Positions 49,391 to 58,772 of a stretch of 64,000 bases of DNA are shown piece by piece. The translations under genes and the position numbers were made by a program. Position 1 is the first letter of the stretch. Each line of letters starts with the position of its first letter. The stretch is from Laspinema sp963821735 (GTDB taxonomy: Bacteria > Cyanobacteriota > Cyanobacteriia > Cyanobacteriales > Laspinemataceae): assembly GCA_963821735.1 (NCBI GenBank), contig CAWGFK010000034.1:1-64000 (forward strand), given 5' to 3'. The notes beneath the pieces are model-generated. The model was not told the origin of the DNA. It searched no databases and worked only from the letters and a program-made list of their open reading frames with translations.

Positions 49391-50289
49391 CATTCTCGAA
49401 CTAGCAACTCAACTGGAACTCGAACCCGAGCAAATTGAAGCGGTCTGTTCTATCTTTGGAATGACTGGGACGGCGACGGCACGATTGGCACTCACTCAAC
49501 CAAACTCAATCAGCCGTTGCAGATTGAATCGTTGTTGGCACGGTTAGTTGAGCAGTCTAAAACTAGCGATATTCCCCTGGAAGTCCTGGCTCAAAAAGTG
49601 TTGGATGAAATGGTGCTAATCGCATCAAATCAAGCCCAGCAACGGCAGCAAAAACCCGCTGAAAAATTTGACCTAGATGGATACTTCCAAGCGCGTTATG
49701 GCTTCCATCCTGAACAGTTAGCCAAAGGCAGCATCCCTCACTTTATCTATGAGTTGTTGCGGACCACCTACCAGCCGATGAGCGACCAAATCACGGCGAT
49801 GGGTTACGAGTTCCTAGCCTTGCAAATTCAGGCCAATCTCACTCAAGGCTGGCAGTCCGACGAACTGGGAAAGTGCGACCAAGCGATCGCCACTGCCTTG
49901 GAGTCGCTCCAGACTGGGATGGGCAACTTGCTGGACTGGGAGAAACCGACCCACGCACCGGCCCTGGGTTCGTCACCGTCCCGCAAGCAAATCACGCATT
50001 CCTCGTCCAACGAGTAACCGAACGCGCCCGGGCAGACACCGCTCAAGCCGTCGCCACCTACCAGCACCAAATAAAAACCCAATCCCAAGACCGGCTGGAG
50101 GTCGCCCGGTGGTGTGCGATCGCCTCGGTGGGAATCCACTCAATCACTACCGTCACCACGACCACGATAGCCGTGGCAGTCCAGCCCGCCAAACCCTTGC
50201 ATGAGCGGCTTTTGAGCGGGGGAATCACCGGCATTTGCTTGGGTGCGATCGCCACGGTCGCGTTTATCCAGTACAGCTTCACCAAATGA
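49384..50289 (+). pseudogene. membrane-anchored hypothetical protein, two frameshifts
   Basis: About 300 residues over three frames: ANILELATQLELEPEQIEAV from the ATG at 49384; QIESLLARLVEQSKTSDIPL, DLDGYFQARYGFHPEQLAKG and the rest from about 49460; and after about 49985 FVTVPQANHAFLVQRVTERA. The end has two membrane segments (CAIASVGIHSITTVTTTTIA and LLSGGITGICLGAIATVAFI). The soluble part is cytoplasmic if the tail is the anchor. Between the frames lies a possible EF-hand-like DWDGDGTIG. No known family. Confidence 0.6.
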
Positions 50290-50299
50290 GAAAAACTCT

Positions 50300-50581
50300 A
50301 TGAAACATCTACTCAACACTTTGGCAAAACGTGCGCGACATCTAGCGATTGGTGTCACCTGGTCAGGCATCGTCGGCGCAGCAATCGGCTGTGTCACACA
50401 TGGAACGGTAGCAATTGCATTCACCCCGGCCATGCTAGCTGGCGGGTTGCTTGTGGGTGCGTTTGTCGTGCCAATCATCGAATACCTGTTGTTTCTGCAA
50501 GAACAAAGCGCCCTAAGCCTAGACCCGAGTGGTATGACGAAGCTCACAACATTGTCCATTACTAGGAGGAAAAGTCCATGA
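50300..50581 (+). CDS. small membrane protein with two helices
   Basis: 93 residues. Two hydrophobic segments are clear (IGVTWSGIVGAAIGCVTHGT and PAMLAGGLLVGAFVVPIIEY), with a basic N-terminus. The stop overlaps the ATG of the next gene (ATGA), indicating translational coupling. It is part of the transfer-like block. No family is recognised. The size and topology resemble small inner-membrane components of secretion or conjugation systems, but that is only analogy. Confidence 0.6.
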   Translation: MKHLLNTLAKRARHLAIGVTWSGIVGAAIGCVTHGTVAIAFTPAMLAGGLLVGAFVVPIIEYLLFLQEQSALSLDPSGMTKLTTLSITRRKSP

Positions 50582-51505
50582 CCGTTGCAAATCCAGGATT
50601 TGATACAAACCCATACATTGACGAGTTGGCCGATGATTCAGCCGAGTCAAACTCACGACTGCCGCAGTTGGGCCAAATCAAGGCAGTCTATTCAATCTGT
50701 TGCTCAATCGCTACATTATGGCGATGGTCGCTGCTGCGATCGCCAGTCTATTTTTGGCAGCCATTGCCTTGGTCCAGAACCAAGGCCAGTTCGTTCAAGC
50801 GCCCACTCATGTCAGCCAAGTGAATCCGGCCAACTGCGATGCCACCCAAGTTTCTTGTTTGGAAGCGATTCGGGCATCTAGTCAAAACCAACTGCAAAAC
50901 CGGCGCATTAGCGAAGCCTCGAAAATCACGCAGTTCGACCTCAACCCAAACAATCCCGAGGCGATGGGATATTTGCAAATGGCTCTCGTCAACGAGGCGG
51001 CTGCATTCAACCAACGAGTCCAGGAATCACGAGGCGATCGCAACAGTCCGAACTATGGCAAACACCCCGCCGCCATCAAATATGCCAGTGCCATTGAAGC
51101 GATGAAAAAAGTCAATCTCGGTGCGGGTGGCGAAGGCAGCACCTTAGTTTGGCCTGACCCATCTGAAGTTGAAACGGACGAAACCGGAAAACCCGTCTTG
51201 GACGAGAACGGCAAACCCGAACGGCAAAGTGGTCTACGAAAAGTTGTCCCCACATCTGACCCAAGCCGTTGGAGTGGTGCAATTGCTGGCGAACATCATC
51301 ACCGAAAATCCGAATTTGCCCCAGTCCGATGCGGTGGCGATCGCACTTCGACCTGATGAACGGGCAAGAGGACCTCAAGACTGCGCTGGTCCCGTTGCTC
51401 AGACTGCAAGGATTAGACGCAGTGGCCGAAGAACTAGAGCGGCGTGATATGTACGGGCGATCGGTCGTGCCGAATCCCCCGAAGATGCCGCACCAGGGCA
51501 AGTAA
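50578..51505 (+). pseudogene. membrane-anchored hypothetical protein, several frameshifts
   Basis: Frames join into about 305 residues. TVANPGFDTNPYIDELADDS is cytoplasmic. A membrane segment follows (MAMVAAAIASLFLAAIALVQ, from about 50690). A long outside domain comes next (CDATQVSCLEAIRASSQNQL, YASAIEAMKKVNLGAGGEGS), and after shifts near 51225 and 51350 VVYEKLSPHLTQAVGVVQLL and GQEDLKTALVPLLRLQGLDA follow. One pass with the bulk outside the cytoplasm is the topology of VirB8- or TrbF-like bridging proteins, though no such family signature is seen. No stops occur in the used frames. Confidence 0.55.
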
Positions 51506-51544
51506 ACCCGGTGGACTACTACAACCCATTCCCGGAGGATTCTG

Positions 51545-51991
51545 ATGCCCTTGAACTTGAAATGGCTGGCACTGGCTCCTGTGTCCTGGCTAATTGGTGG
51601 CACGATGTTCGCGGCTTCCTTTGAGCGGGTGGAGCGGGTGCCGGTGTTGGTGAATGCCTACAACAATCAGACCCAGGAAGTCTCCTTTGGCGTACCAGAC
51701 ACAGCAAGGAAAATTCTGCAATTCGGTGGCGGTGCGATCGCCATCGGGGGAACTGCCGCCGCTGCCTTTTTCGGGGTCGGGTCGGGTACGGGTTCAAAGC
51801 GCGATGCTAGTTCCCAGATGCTGCATGAACGGTTGACAACACGCATCCCGGTAACGGGAAATCAGCCAGCTAGAACAATGCCTACTGCAAGCGTACCCCA
51901 AGTCCAGCCCAAGACGCCTAGCCAGAATCACGAACCCTTAAACAAGTCTAGACGGATAGTGCTTGGGTACGGATTTATGGCAGTCACATGA
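51545..51991 (+). CDS. hypothetical membrane protein
   Basis: 148 residues with two hydrophobic segments (LKWLALAPVSWLIGGTMFAA and ILQFGGGAIAIGGTAAAAFF) on each side of a short loop, then a Pro/Thr-rich tail. The ATG lies 39 bases after the previous stop, and GGAGGATT stands just upstream. The end (RRIVLGYGFMAVT) resembles the start of FtsK-like ATPase domains, so a frameshift may separate it from the ATPase gene that follows 12 bases later. Confidence 0.6.
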   Translation: MPLNLKWLALAPVSWLIGGTMFAASFERVERVPVLVNAYNNQTQEVSFGVPDTARKILQFGGGAIAIGGTAAAAFFGVGSGTGSKRDASSQMLHERLTTRIPVTGNQPARTMPTASVPQVQPKTPSQNHEPLNKSRRIVLGYGFMAVT

Positions 51992-52003
51992 GACCCACGA
52001 ACC

Positions 52004-53056
52004 ATGCCGAATCATCAGACCCCAACTAGCAATCAAGTCTACATCAATACCTACACCAATCGTGCTATCAGGATACGCAAACAAAATGCAGACTCAACCC
52101 GAACAACCGGACAACCCGAACTCAATCTGTTGCAACAAGTGGCAGTGTTTGGATGCGGCCAAAACCGCAACGGCATCAAAGTTCACTTGCTGATTCCCGC
52201 TATTACCCAATCGGGCAAGACTAGCACATTGTGCGGGATGATTCGGGAAGTGGTGCAAATTTGTCCCGATGTCGTATGGCATGGCGTGGACCCGAAGGGG
52301 TCAGTGTTCTTGGGACTCGAACGGTTGTGCCATGCCGATGGATTTCCGGTGATTGTCAGCATTGACCTAGACAAACCTAGCGTTGGCGTTTCGATGGCCG
52401 TGGAGTTGCTACGCCGTGCCATCACTGAGCAAACTCAACGCAAAAAGCAGCGGCAAAAAGCGATGCAGACCGGGCAAGTCTATGACCCATCACCCTACGT
52501 CCTCATCCTGGACGAGTGGCCCGCGCTACTCAAAGCGGCCAAAGACTGCGACCTAACCAACGGAACCAAACACCGCCAAACGATTATTCAACTAGCAGAA
52601 ACTTTGGCGTTCGTGGGCTTGGAAGACAAGATTTTCCTGTGGATTGTCTCGCAATCTCCCTACGTCTCTCAACTGGGTTTTGATGGTTCGGTCAGCGCTC
52701 AATTTTGCACCTTTGCGATTGGTCGAGGTTTCAACATGAAATCGATTGAAGTGTGCAAGAAAGCCATCGAAAGGTCAACAAGCGACGAAGCTCAAAAAGT
52801 CCAACTCTTTGCCAAACTCAAAAAACTCAGCGAAGCTCGTCCCTATCATCCCGTGTGTTTTTCTAGCGCGGGCGGACAGATTGCCTACGCACCTGACCTC
52901 GCAGATATCCAACGGCAACAACTGTTCCGCGCTGAATCAACGGACGATGAGGATATCGCTCATTTGCGTTCCTTGTCCCCTCAAGCTATTGCACTGGAAT
53001 TCAATGAGTTTCTCGCACAGAATCGCCCCGATGAGACCGAGGATGACGAATTGTAA
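52004..53056 (+). CDS. TraD/FtsK-like P-loop ATPase
   Basis: 350 residues. Walker A in LLIPAITQSGKTSTLCGMIR (about residues 63-82), Walker B in YVLILDEWPALLKA, and a downstream KIFLWIVSQSPYVSQLGF region like the sensor segment of coupling ATPases. It would use ATP to pump DNA or protein. There is no membrane segment, so membrane contact may be through neighbours. The size is that of a minimal ATPase domain. It is the only motor in the block of membrane proteins, the position expected of a type IV coupling-protein-like component. The C-terminus is acidic (PDETEDDEL). Confidence 0.72.
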   Translation: MPNHQTPTSNQVYINTYTNRAIRIRKQNADSTRTTGQPELNLLQQVAVFGCGQNRNGIKVHLLIPAITQSGKTSTLCGMIREVVQICPDVVWHGVDPKGSVFLGLERLCHADGFPVIVSIDLDKPSVGVSMAVELLRRAITEQTQRKKQRQKAMQTGQVYDPSPYVLILDEWPALLKAAKDCDLTNGTKHRQTIIQLAETLAFVGLEDKIFLWIVSQSPYVSQLGFDGSVSAQFCTFAIGRGFNMKSIEVCKKAIERSTSDEAQKVQLFAKLKKLSEARPYHPVCFSSAGGQIAYAPDLADIQRQQLFRAESTDDEDIAHLRSLSPQAIALEFNEFLAQNRPDETEDDEL

Positions 53057-53125
53057 TTTGCTCGGCAGACCTCCACCCAAACACGAAATTAACTCGGTTT
53101 TTAGCTTTTTCAATGAGGTAAAATC

Positions 53126-53700
53126 ATGAATTCTTATCCAACCGAAACTGACCCGCAAACTCAAGTTCAACAAGCTCAAACTCAACTCCAGCACGCTCAA
53201 CGGATTACCCAAGATGCCCTCAACGCCATCCAACGGGCTTCGGCTAGTGCGAACAATCGGCTGGCGGGTGCGCCTGATGCGATGAAAACTGGCGCGGGGA
53301 CTGCCATTGACACTATCGGGAACGCAGTCGGCAACACCCTCAAGCACTCGAATCCGAAGCATCCCTGGCGCTCTCTGGCTTACTGGTCAATGAGCATCGG
53401 TTGTTCGTGATTGTCACCAACCTTTTCAATGCTTGCCAAGGTGCAATTTCAGGGGTGGCAAGTAACGAACCTCTGCCATACAACGCCCCCGCTGCGGCCC
53501 GGACTGGCAACGCTACGGTGCGCGGACTCAAGTTGGTGACGCAATTGGGTAGCCCGTTAGTGGAAGAGAGCGATCGCACTTACCGGACTCAACTCATCCG
53601 GCAACAAGGTGGGCCAGTTCCAAACAATGGACCCATTCCGACGGACCGCAGCCGCATCCTGAAGGTGCGGACCAACGTAGAGCAATATCAATCTCGATAA
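53126..53700 (+). pseudogene. hypothetical protein, one frameshift
   Basis: The first frame (53126-53410) has a glutamine-rich coiled start (TQVQQAQTQLQHAQRITQDA) and NRLAGAPDAMKTGAGTAIDT. A slip near 53390 leads to LFVIVTNLFNACQGAISGVA, a hydrophobic stretch, and on to RSRILKVRTNVEQYQSR at 53700. Joined, about 190 residues with one possible membrane segment. The ribosome site is GAGGTAAAATC. No known family; part of the transfer-like block. Confidence 0.6.
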
Positions 53701-53769
53701 AACTACAGCAAGCGGCAGTATTTTAACACTGTTCGCTTGCTGTCATTTCTTCAGTTTTGGAGCTAAATA

Positions 53770-54228
53770 ATGAACGAATTAACCGACAGAAACGGACGCC
53801 CTCTCAAAGGTGCGGCATTGCAAGCTAGACTCACGGCTTTGCAACGGCAAGAATTTGAACAGAAAGCTAGACAGTATTTACAGAAAAATCCTCCGTTAGA
53901 CTGGCCTAAACTAGATATTGAAGAGAAAATTCTAGTTCTTTCAGCCCTGAATGATTTGCTTGAGGATTATTCAGTTTCTTCAGAGATTCAGACTATTAAC
54001 ATTCAAACTATCGATGCCCAGCAAACTAAAATAAAATGGACAGACCTGGCAATTTTTCAGGTGATTAAAGCATCCGGATATATCTGTGCAATGGCCGGAG
54101 GAACGGTCTTGCTATTTTTGACAATTCATGGCGGCGAGATATCAGATGTGAAAGATGCGGGAGCAACATTCGGGGCAGGAGTGGCTCTCATCAAGTTCTG
54201 TTACGACAAAGAAGATGAGGAAAAATGA
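53770..54228 (+). CDS. hypothetical membrane protein
   Basis: 152 residues. The first half is charged and helical (LQARLTALQRQEFEQKARQY, then DIEEKILVLSALNDLLEDYS). Two hydrophobic segments follow (FQVIKASGYICAMAGGTVLL and AGATFGAGVALIKFCYD). More AT-rich than its neighbours. The stop overlaps the next ATG (AATGA), so translation is coupled. No family recognised. Confidence 0.65.
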   Translation: MNELTDRNGRPLKGAALQARLTALQRQEFEQKARQYLQKNPPLDWPKLDIEEKILVLSALNDLLEDYSVSSEIQTINIQTIDAQQTKIKWTDLAIFQVIKASGYICAMAGGTVLLFLTIHGGEISDVKDAGATFGAGVALIKFCYDKEDEEK

Positions 54229-54515
54229 AACGCTGGCTAATCATTCCTAGAGTCCCAGGCTTGCTCGTTCTACTCATGCTGGTGTTGTTCGGACTCGACA
54301 TGGCAAAACCAGGAATCGGACAATTTGCACTCATTCCTAGTTTAAGAAAATCAGCCTCACAGTCAATTCAAGCGATTCCCAAACCTAGAATTATCCCAAA
54401 CCTGCCAGCACCCCAAACGCCAAGCGCCGCAACGAACGAGCCACCTCAACCGCCACCACAACGCGCCAACTGCACAGCAGTCGAAATCTATGCCGGTAAA
54501 TGCACCCAGTTATGA
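54225..54515 (+). CDS. small secreted or anchored Pro-rich protein
   Basis: 96 residues. An N-terminal signal/anchor (PGLLVLLMLVLFGLDMAKPG) is followed by a proline-rich region (IIPNLPAPQTPSAATNEPPQ) and two Cys near the end (ANCTAVEIYAGKCTQL). It overlaps both neighbours by ATGA. The layout of anchor, Pro-rich linker and short Cys-containing end is like small periplasmic partners in transfer systems, but no family signature is seen. Confidence 0.6.
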   Translation: MKRWLIIPRVPGLLVLLMLVLFGLDMAKPGIGQFALIPSLRKSASQSIQAIPKPRIIPNLPAPQTPSAATNEPPQPPPQRANCTAVEIYAGKCTQL

Positions 54516-55418
54516 ACCAAACCTCACTTGATGTACTCCAGCAATTAGAGCCAGAATTCCAATATCGCGAACTCAAAGGACGAGAACTGCAGAACTGAGC
54601 GCCAACTCCAAGAACAACGCGATCGCATTGAAGCCGAAAACCAACAATTTCTCGCTAATCTGGAATCCTTGGCTGCCCAGAAAGAACGAGCTAATGCCGA
54701 ACATCATGCAGCGGTGGCGAGGGGTCAGGCTTTGTGTGTGTTCGCCTCGGTGAGCTTACTCTCGTTCATGGTGATTCCGGGACTCAACCGCATGGCGGAA
54801 CGCACCCTCAAACTTTACGAATGGACTGCAACATCGGCAACCCCTACCGCAACCAGTGCGAACCAGGCCACTGAACGAGAAACTAACAAGACCAAACCGG
54901 CTGAGTCGCCGACAAAAGTTGTCCTGTTCCGGCCACTGATTCAGCATCGCGGCCCACACTTTATCGACAATTCACCCCCAGGCAGTTATGACCCAGTTTA
55001 CTTCTTCAAGGATGACCCCAGAAATTCAGCTACCCCACTGCCTTCTCCTTGTCGTGCCAAGGTTCTCGTTAGCGAGTTCCAGGGCAAAACTGGCGGACTA
55101 AAAACCGGCAGCGGCTATGGCAATGTGGTGATTCTTCAGTGCCTCGACCGGACCATTCAGGGTAAGCCGCTAGTCTGGCTGACTGGGCATTTGTCTAAAC
55201 GTTCGGTCGAGGTTGGCGATGTTATCCAAAAGGGTCAAACCTTCGGTGAACAAGGCTCTACAGGACGCTCATCCGGAGTCCACGCCCATCACGGCATTAT
55301 GGCGGGATTTGGTCCTGGATTGTGGCGCAGTTACCAGATTACTGACCGTTCTATCACGCTTCCTTTGATTGACGAATACCGAGATTTTGTAGCTACTGGA
55401 GGTCAAACTCATGAGTGA
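54512..55418 (+). pseudogene. M23-family peptidase, membrane-anchored, one frameshift
   Basis: The first 28 codons (NQTSLDVLQQLEPEFQYREL) stop at 54597. The frame entered just before (RQLQEQRDRIEAENQQFLAN) runs to 55418. A coiled coil precedes a membrane segment (ALCVFASVSLLSFMVIPGLN) and an outside LytM domain: GLKTGSGYGNVVILQCLDR, WLTGHLSKRSVEVGDVIQKG, and GSTGRSSGVHAHHGI, where HAHH stands for the metal-binding HxH. The upstream zinc His/Asp are not clearly visible, so activity is uncertain. It would cut or remodel peptidoglycan to let a transfer apparatus through. The used frames hold no stops. Confidence 0.75.
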
Positions 55419-55533
55419 AGTTGTTGTGATATTTAAAAGCAAAAATAAATGCTAGTTTTGATTCGGTAAAAACAAAGTTAGTTAGTAATTAGAGGAGGCT
55501 ATCGTGAGACAACTAGAATGTGTAAAATAACCC

Positions 55534-56286
55534 ATGAAAAGCACAAACTCAACAATTGAATATCTTGCGTCTGGAGTAGCATTAGAAGAAATTCAATTTT
55601 TGAATCAATGGTATAAAAAACAACTCGAAGTAATTGATATCAATTTCAGGTCTAAAAATCACAATAATGCAATAATTCAATCTTCGGAAGGTCATTTAAA
55701 GTGGCCTTGGTGAAATAGAATATAGGTTTAGACCAACTATCATCCCAGGAAGAATATCACCAAGCCTGGTTTGCAGAACTTTGCATTATATCGCATAGAT
55801 GGACTAATTTTGTCATGTATCAATGCTTATCGAGCAAAGCTACTAATTTTAGACGAAGCATTGCAAGGCTTAATCAATAAAATTGATGAAGTAAAATCCA
55901 GAGGAAAAAGAGGAATCTCAAAAAAGCAAAGAAAGCAAAAATAATCCAGAAGAACGCATGGAGCTTGAGCTTTATCTGTGGCTTATCTCGAACGGAATAG
56001 AAGCAGAAAGGCAGGTTTCAACCAGTAGTAGACACAGAATCGATATTTGGATTCCAGGTAAGTTATTCTTGGAATTAAAAGCAGGGAATGTAACTGGTGA
56101 TGATATTTGCCAAGCTATGGATTACTATGCAACCTTCTCTGTACCTATTTTACTTGTTGGCAAGGCTTAACCAAAGCATCTTCTCGGGGTATTGATGCCT
56201 TTAATAAGGTAGCAGAAGATAGCATTGCTTTTGTATCTTGGAACGCTGTTAAGCCTTACTTAAAAGGATTCTTTGGGCTAACTTAG
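55534..56286 (+). pseudogene. PD-(D/E)XK nuclease-like protein, AT-rich, several frameshifts
   Basis: Shifted frames give about 250 residues: EYLASGVALEEIQFLNQWYK from 55534, GEIEYRFRPTIIPGRISPSL, then YRIDGLILSCINAYRAKLLI and a charged linker. After the linker the C-terminal domain reads ERMELELYLWLISNGIEAER, then SSRHRIDIWIPGKLFLELKA. The D...ELK arrangement (RIDIW...FLELKAG) with the following DDICQAMDYYATF is the core of PD-(D/E)XK nucleases. The gene is far more AT-rich than its neighbours, a sign of separate origin. At least four indels. It would cut DNA if repaired. Confidence 0.55.
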
Positions 56287-56335
56287 GTACTTCCTGAGCA
56301 TTTACGGACAACTATTTTCAAACCCCAATATAAAC

Positions 56336-57495
56336 ATGAAACTTCACCACAAGATTCTGATAGGAGCCAGCCTCGGTGCAGTCGCCATCGGAGCAATCAA
56401 CCACCCAATCAACGTGATGCCCTGCCAGTTACTCGAACCTGGGGCCAAGCAGATGTGCGAGTTGGCAACAATTCCCGACACCGCCGCTGCTGCCCAAAGT
56501 GGGTTTATCCTAGCTGGAACCCTGACGGCGTAGGTCTAGGATTGGGAGCCATCAAGAAATCACCTTCAGGCGATCGCGTAGCGTCTCGGAACGAGAATCG
56601 CATCGTGGGTCATCACAACTTGAACCCTGACCCGTTCGGTTCAGCCACCAGTGTCGGCGAGTTGTACGCCCAACAGTTAATGCAGCGTCTCGCACAACCC
56701 GTACCCCAACAGAGCGAGTTCCAGTGGAATTGGCTGATTTACGGTGCGGTGGGCATTGCCAGTGCGATCGCCATCATCAACCCGACGACTCGTCAAACGA
56801 TTGCCCAGACTTCAATCATTCAGCCAACAGTCAATGCTATCAATCAAATCACCTACCGCACTCCCCCAGCAATAGCCGATGTCGCCAAGGATATGGACTC
56901 GATTGCGGTGCTCACCATTGGACACGCCGAGGGCAATCTTACTGTTTCAGGACAAGAAACACCCTTGATTCAGGGTCACATTGACCCGAGTCTGATTGGC
57001 GGCAGAAAGGTTCTCAACAAGGGCTGGTGCAGCAATTATGGAAAAGGTGGCACTTTATCGGAAGCAAACCAAGGTTGTCTTACGCGAACACAATCCCGAG
57101 TCAACCTGATTGCTTCGCGCATGGAAAAACACGGCCTACCACCGGAACAACATTTGGAAGAGTTTCTGAATATTCTGGACCTGTGGAATCAAGCGAGTCC
57201 CCGAGTGAGCGATGTTGCTCCCAAAGTTGCGGGTGATTTATACAAAAAAGGTTTGCGAGGCGAAGACTTGATTTTAGCTACAAGAGTCGAGTCTTTTCGG
57301 GATGAAAGCTCGGGCCAATTGAGCGCGGGTGGCTTGTTCAACATTTGCGCTAATCCAGTTAACCAAGCACACGATTTTGTCAAGTCTTTCCCGCACAAGT
57401 CCGAACAATGGCGTGCTGCTTGCATCAAATGGGACCAGAACAGACGAGCAACAGCGATTAGAAACGTACTGAAATATCGAGGTTATTTGCAATGA
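56336..57495 (+). pseudogene. membrane-anchored hypothetical protein, one frameshift
   Basis: The first frame (56336 to about 56520) has a signal/anchor (ILIGASLGAVAIGAINHPIN). The second continues to 57495: YAQQLMQRLAQPVPQQSEF, a membrane helix WLIYGAVGIASAIAIINPTT, then an outside domain of 210 residues with VLTIGHAEGNLTVSGQETPL, LNKGWCSNYGKGGTLSEANQ and GLFNICANPVNQAHDFVKSF. The Glu after GHA could be catalytic in a glycan-cleaving enzyme, but I cannot assign the family. Total about 385 residues. Its ATGA overlap with the next gene shows coupling. Confidence 0.6.
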
Positions 57496-57758
57496 AAGAC
57501 TTTATCTTAGGCACATTATTCGGCAGTGGCATGGTCTGTGGCATCTATTTTGGCTGGGTTCAGTTTGAGTTTGAACTGTTCGGGATTAGCATCAACAGCA
57601 GCCAACTTGAAAATGCCAGTGCCGCCCAGTGCCGAGCCGAAATCAAACGGGCCAATCAACGGGCTTTTGCTGCCGATAAGATTGCTGAACAGATGCGGAA
57701 TCGGGCGTTAGTGGCGGAACAACAACTCAATCAGCGACAAAATAACCGTCGTCAATAG
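57492..57758 (+). CDS. small membrane protein with coiled coil
   Basis: 88 residues. A hydrophobic segment at the start (FILGTLFGSGMVCGIYFGWV) is followed by a charged helical coil (AEIKRANQRAFAADKIAEQM). The layout resembles phage spanin or T4SS accessory proteins, without a recognisable signature. It overlaps the previous stop by ATGA, so it belongs to the same unit. Confidence 0.6.
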   Translation: MKDFILGTLFGSGMVCGIYFGWVQFEFELFGISINSSQLENASAAQCRAEIKRANQRAFAADKIAEQMRNRALVAEQQLNQRQNNRRQ

Positions 57759-57794
57759 GTCTTATAATTGTTAAAAAAAACTAGAGAAACACTG

Positions 57795-58040
57795 ATGAAA
57801 ATTCTAGCAGGCTGGGCTATTTTTTGGACATTCCTAGGTTTATATTTGTTGGCAATCCGTTTTATCCTAATTTGGCTGGCTCAATTTTCCGGCTATCCTA
57901 TTTTGCTTAACTTGGCCCTGGTGAGCCTGGTTGTGGTGATTCTAGCTGCATGGTCTGGCCGGACAAAGCCGCTGAGATTCGTCCCGAGGATGAGGTCGAG
58001 GAATCTTTCCGTAAACCGGACCCGGGAATGCTCGTCTTGA
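57795..58040 (+). CDS. small membrane protein, last of the block
   Basis: About 81 residues with two hydrophobic segments (LAGWAIFWTFLGLYLLAIRF and LLNLALVSLVVVILAAWSG). The last 25 residues are basic and overlap a HAD-phosphatase remnant read in another frame, so the native C-terminus may have been lost. The ATG at 57795 is the second Met; an upstream TTG at 57768 is possible. No family recognised. Confidence 0.5.
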   Translation: MKILAGWAIFWTFLGLYLLAIRFILIWLAQFSGYPILLNLALVSLVVVILAAWSGRTKPLRFVPRMRSRNLSVNRTRECSS

Positions 58041-58255
58041 TTCATCGTTATTTCGACAAACCGCCATGAGTGAGCGATTGCTGGATGATAGGCGATCGCC
58101 TCGAAGATGAACAAGCAGCTAAGGCGTTCGGGTGCAACTTTATGGCAGCGGACATTCTCAGAAGCCGTTATCTGCCTGGGTTCCATCAGCTATCTGTGGA
58201 TGTGCCAGGGCTGGAGTTCTTGGAGCCAAGTCTTAAGGGAATCTACCGAGTCTGA
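57950..58255 (+). pseudogene. HAD-IIIA phosphatase, 3' remnant
   Basis: One frame (57950-58069) reads IRPEDEVEESFRKPDPGMLV then LIHRYFDKPP. The next (58070-58255) continues SDCWMIGDRLEDEQAAKAFG then CNFMAADIL. RKPDPGML and the GDRLED motif are the third and fourth HAD motifs of histidinol-phosphate or heptose-bisphosphate phosphatases. The DxDGT start is missing. Truncated and frameshifted. Confidence 0.65.
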
Positions 58256-58300
58256 GCTAGATGCAAAACCCCGCTCTCGGGTGGGGTCGCTTCTGAGCTA

Positions 58301-58334
58301 GGCGATAAGCCTACGGCATAGCTCCGCTGTGCGG
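58301..58334. repeat. dispersed HIP1-linked repeat, copy 6
   Basis: GGCGATAAGCCTACGGCATA is followed by GCTCCGCTGTGCGG, the same family with a changed HIP1 half. Confidence 0.6.
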
Positions 58335-58433
58335 CATCTAAGTTTCACTATCATTTCAAATGATGGCTTATCCACCAGACTAAACCTATCAATAAGTTTT
58401 AAACTAGAAGAGAGCAAGTTAACGAATTAAGTC

Positions 58434-58571
58434 ATGGTCAAGCCTAAAGGAGGCAAGATAGCGCCCTACCAAACCAAGCAAGTGCGTATCCCGGTCCCAT
58501 TGGAATCGCAGGTGATGCAACTGTGCAATCACTACGGTGAATTTGTTGAGTCCGGGGGCAATCCCGCTTAA
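58434..58571 (+). CDS. small plasmid protein, possible ribbon-helix-helix fragment
   Basis: 45 residues: VKPKGGKIAPYQTKQVRIPV then PLESQVMQLCNHYGEF. The KGGK...TKQVRIPVPL start is like small cyanobacterial DNA-binding proteins of the ribbon-helix-helix kind, in which a short strand (QVRIPV) is followed by a helix. The second helix seems cut off at the stop, after which the DNA is decayed. Low certainty of function. Confidence 0.4.
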   Translation: MVKPKGGKIAPYQTKQVRIPVPLESQVMQLCNHYGEFVESGGNPA

Positions 58572-58668
58572 GCGCCATCGATGCTGAAATCTTCTAAGCG
58601 ATCGCAACGGGAAACACCGCCATCGATGAGGGAATCTCGCGAGGGATTGCTCTGTTGGTGACGCTGGG

Positions 58669-58731
58669 CGAAAAGCCTTTCGGGCATAGCTAAGTGCACC
58701 AAGCACAGGCTCCGCCAACGCTGTGCGGCAT
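58669..58731. repeat. dispersed HIP1-linked repeat, long copy 7
   Basis: This long form shares CATAGCTAAGTGCANNNNGC and CTCCGCCAACGC with the copy at 7743-7803. Confidence 0.65.
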
Positions 58732-58772
58732 TCGTCGCCGGGTTCGCGTTCCGACCAACTCGCACGGATATC

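Noticed and set aside
52004..53056. Assignment of the ATPase to VirD4/TraG coupling proteins specifically
   Set aside because: Walker motifs support a P-loop motor, but the N-terminal membrane part and family-specific motifs are not visible.
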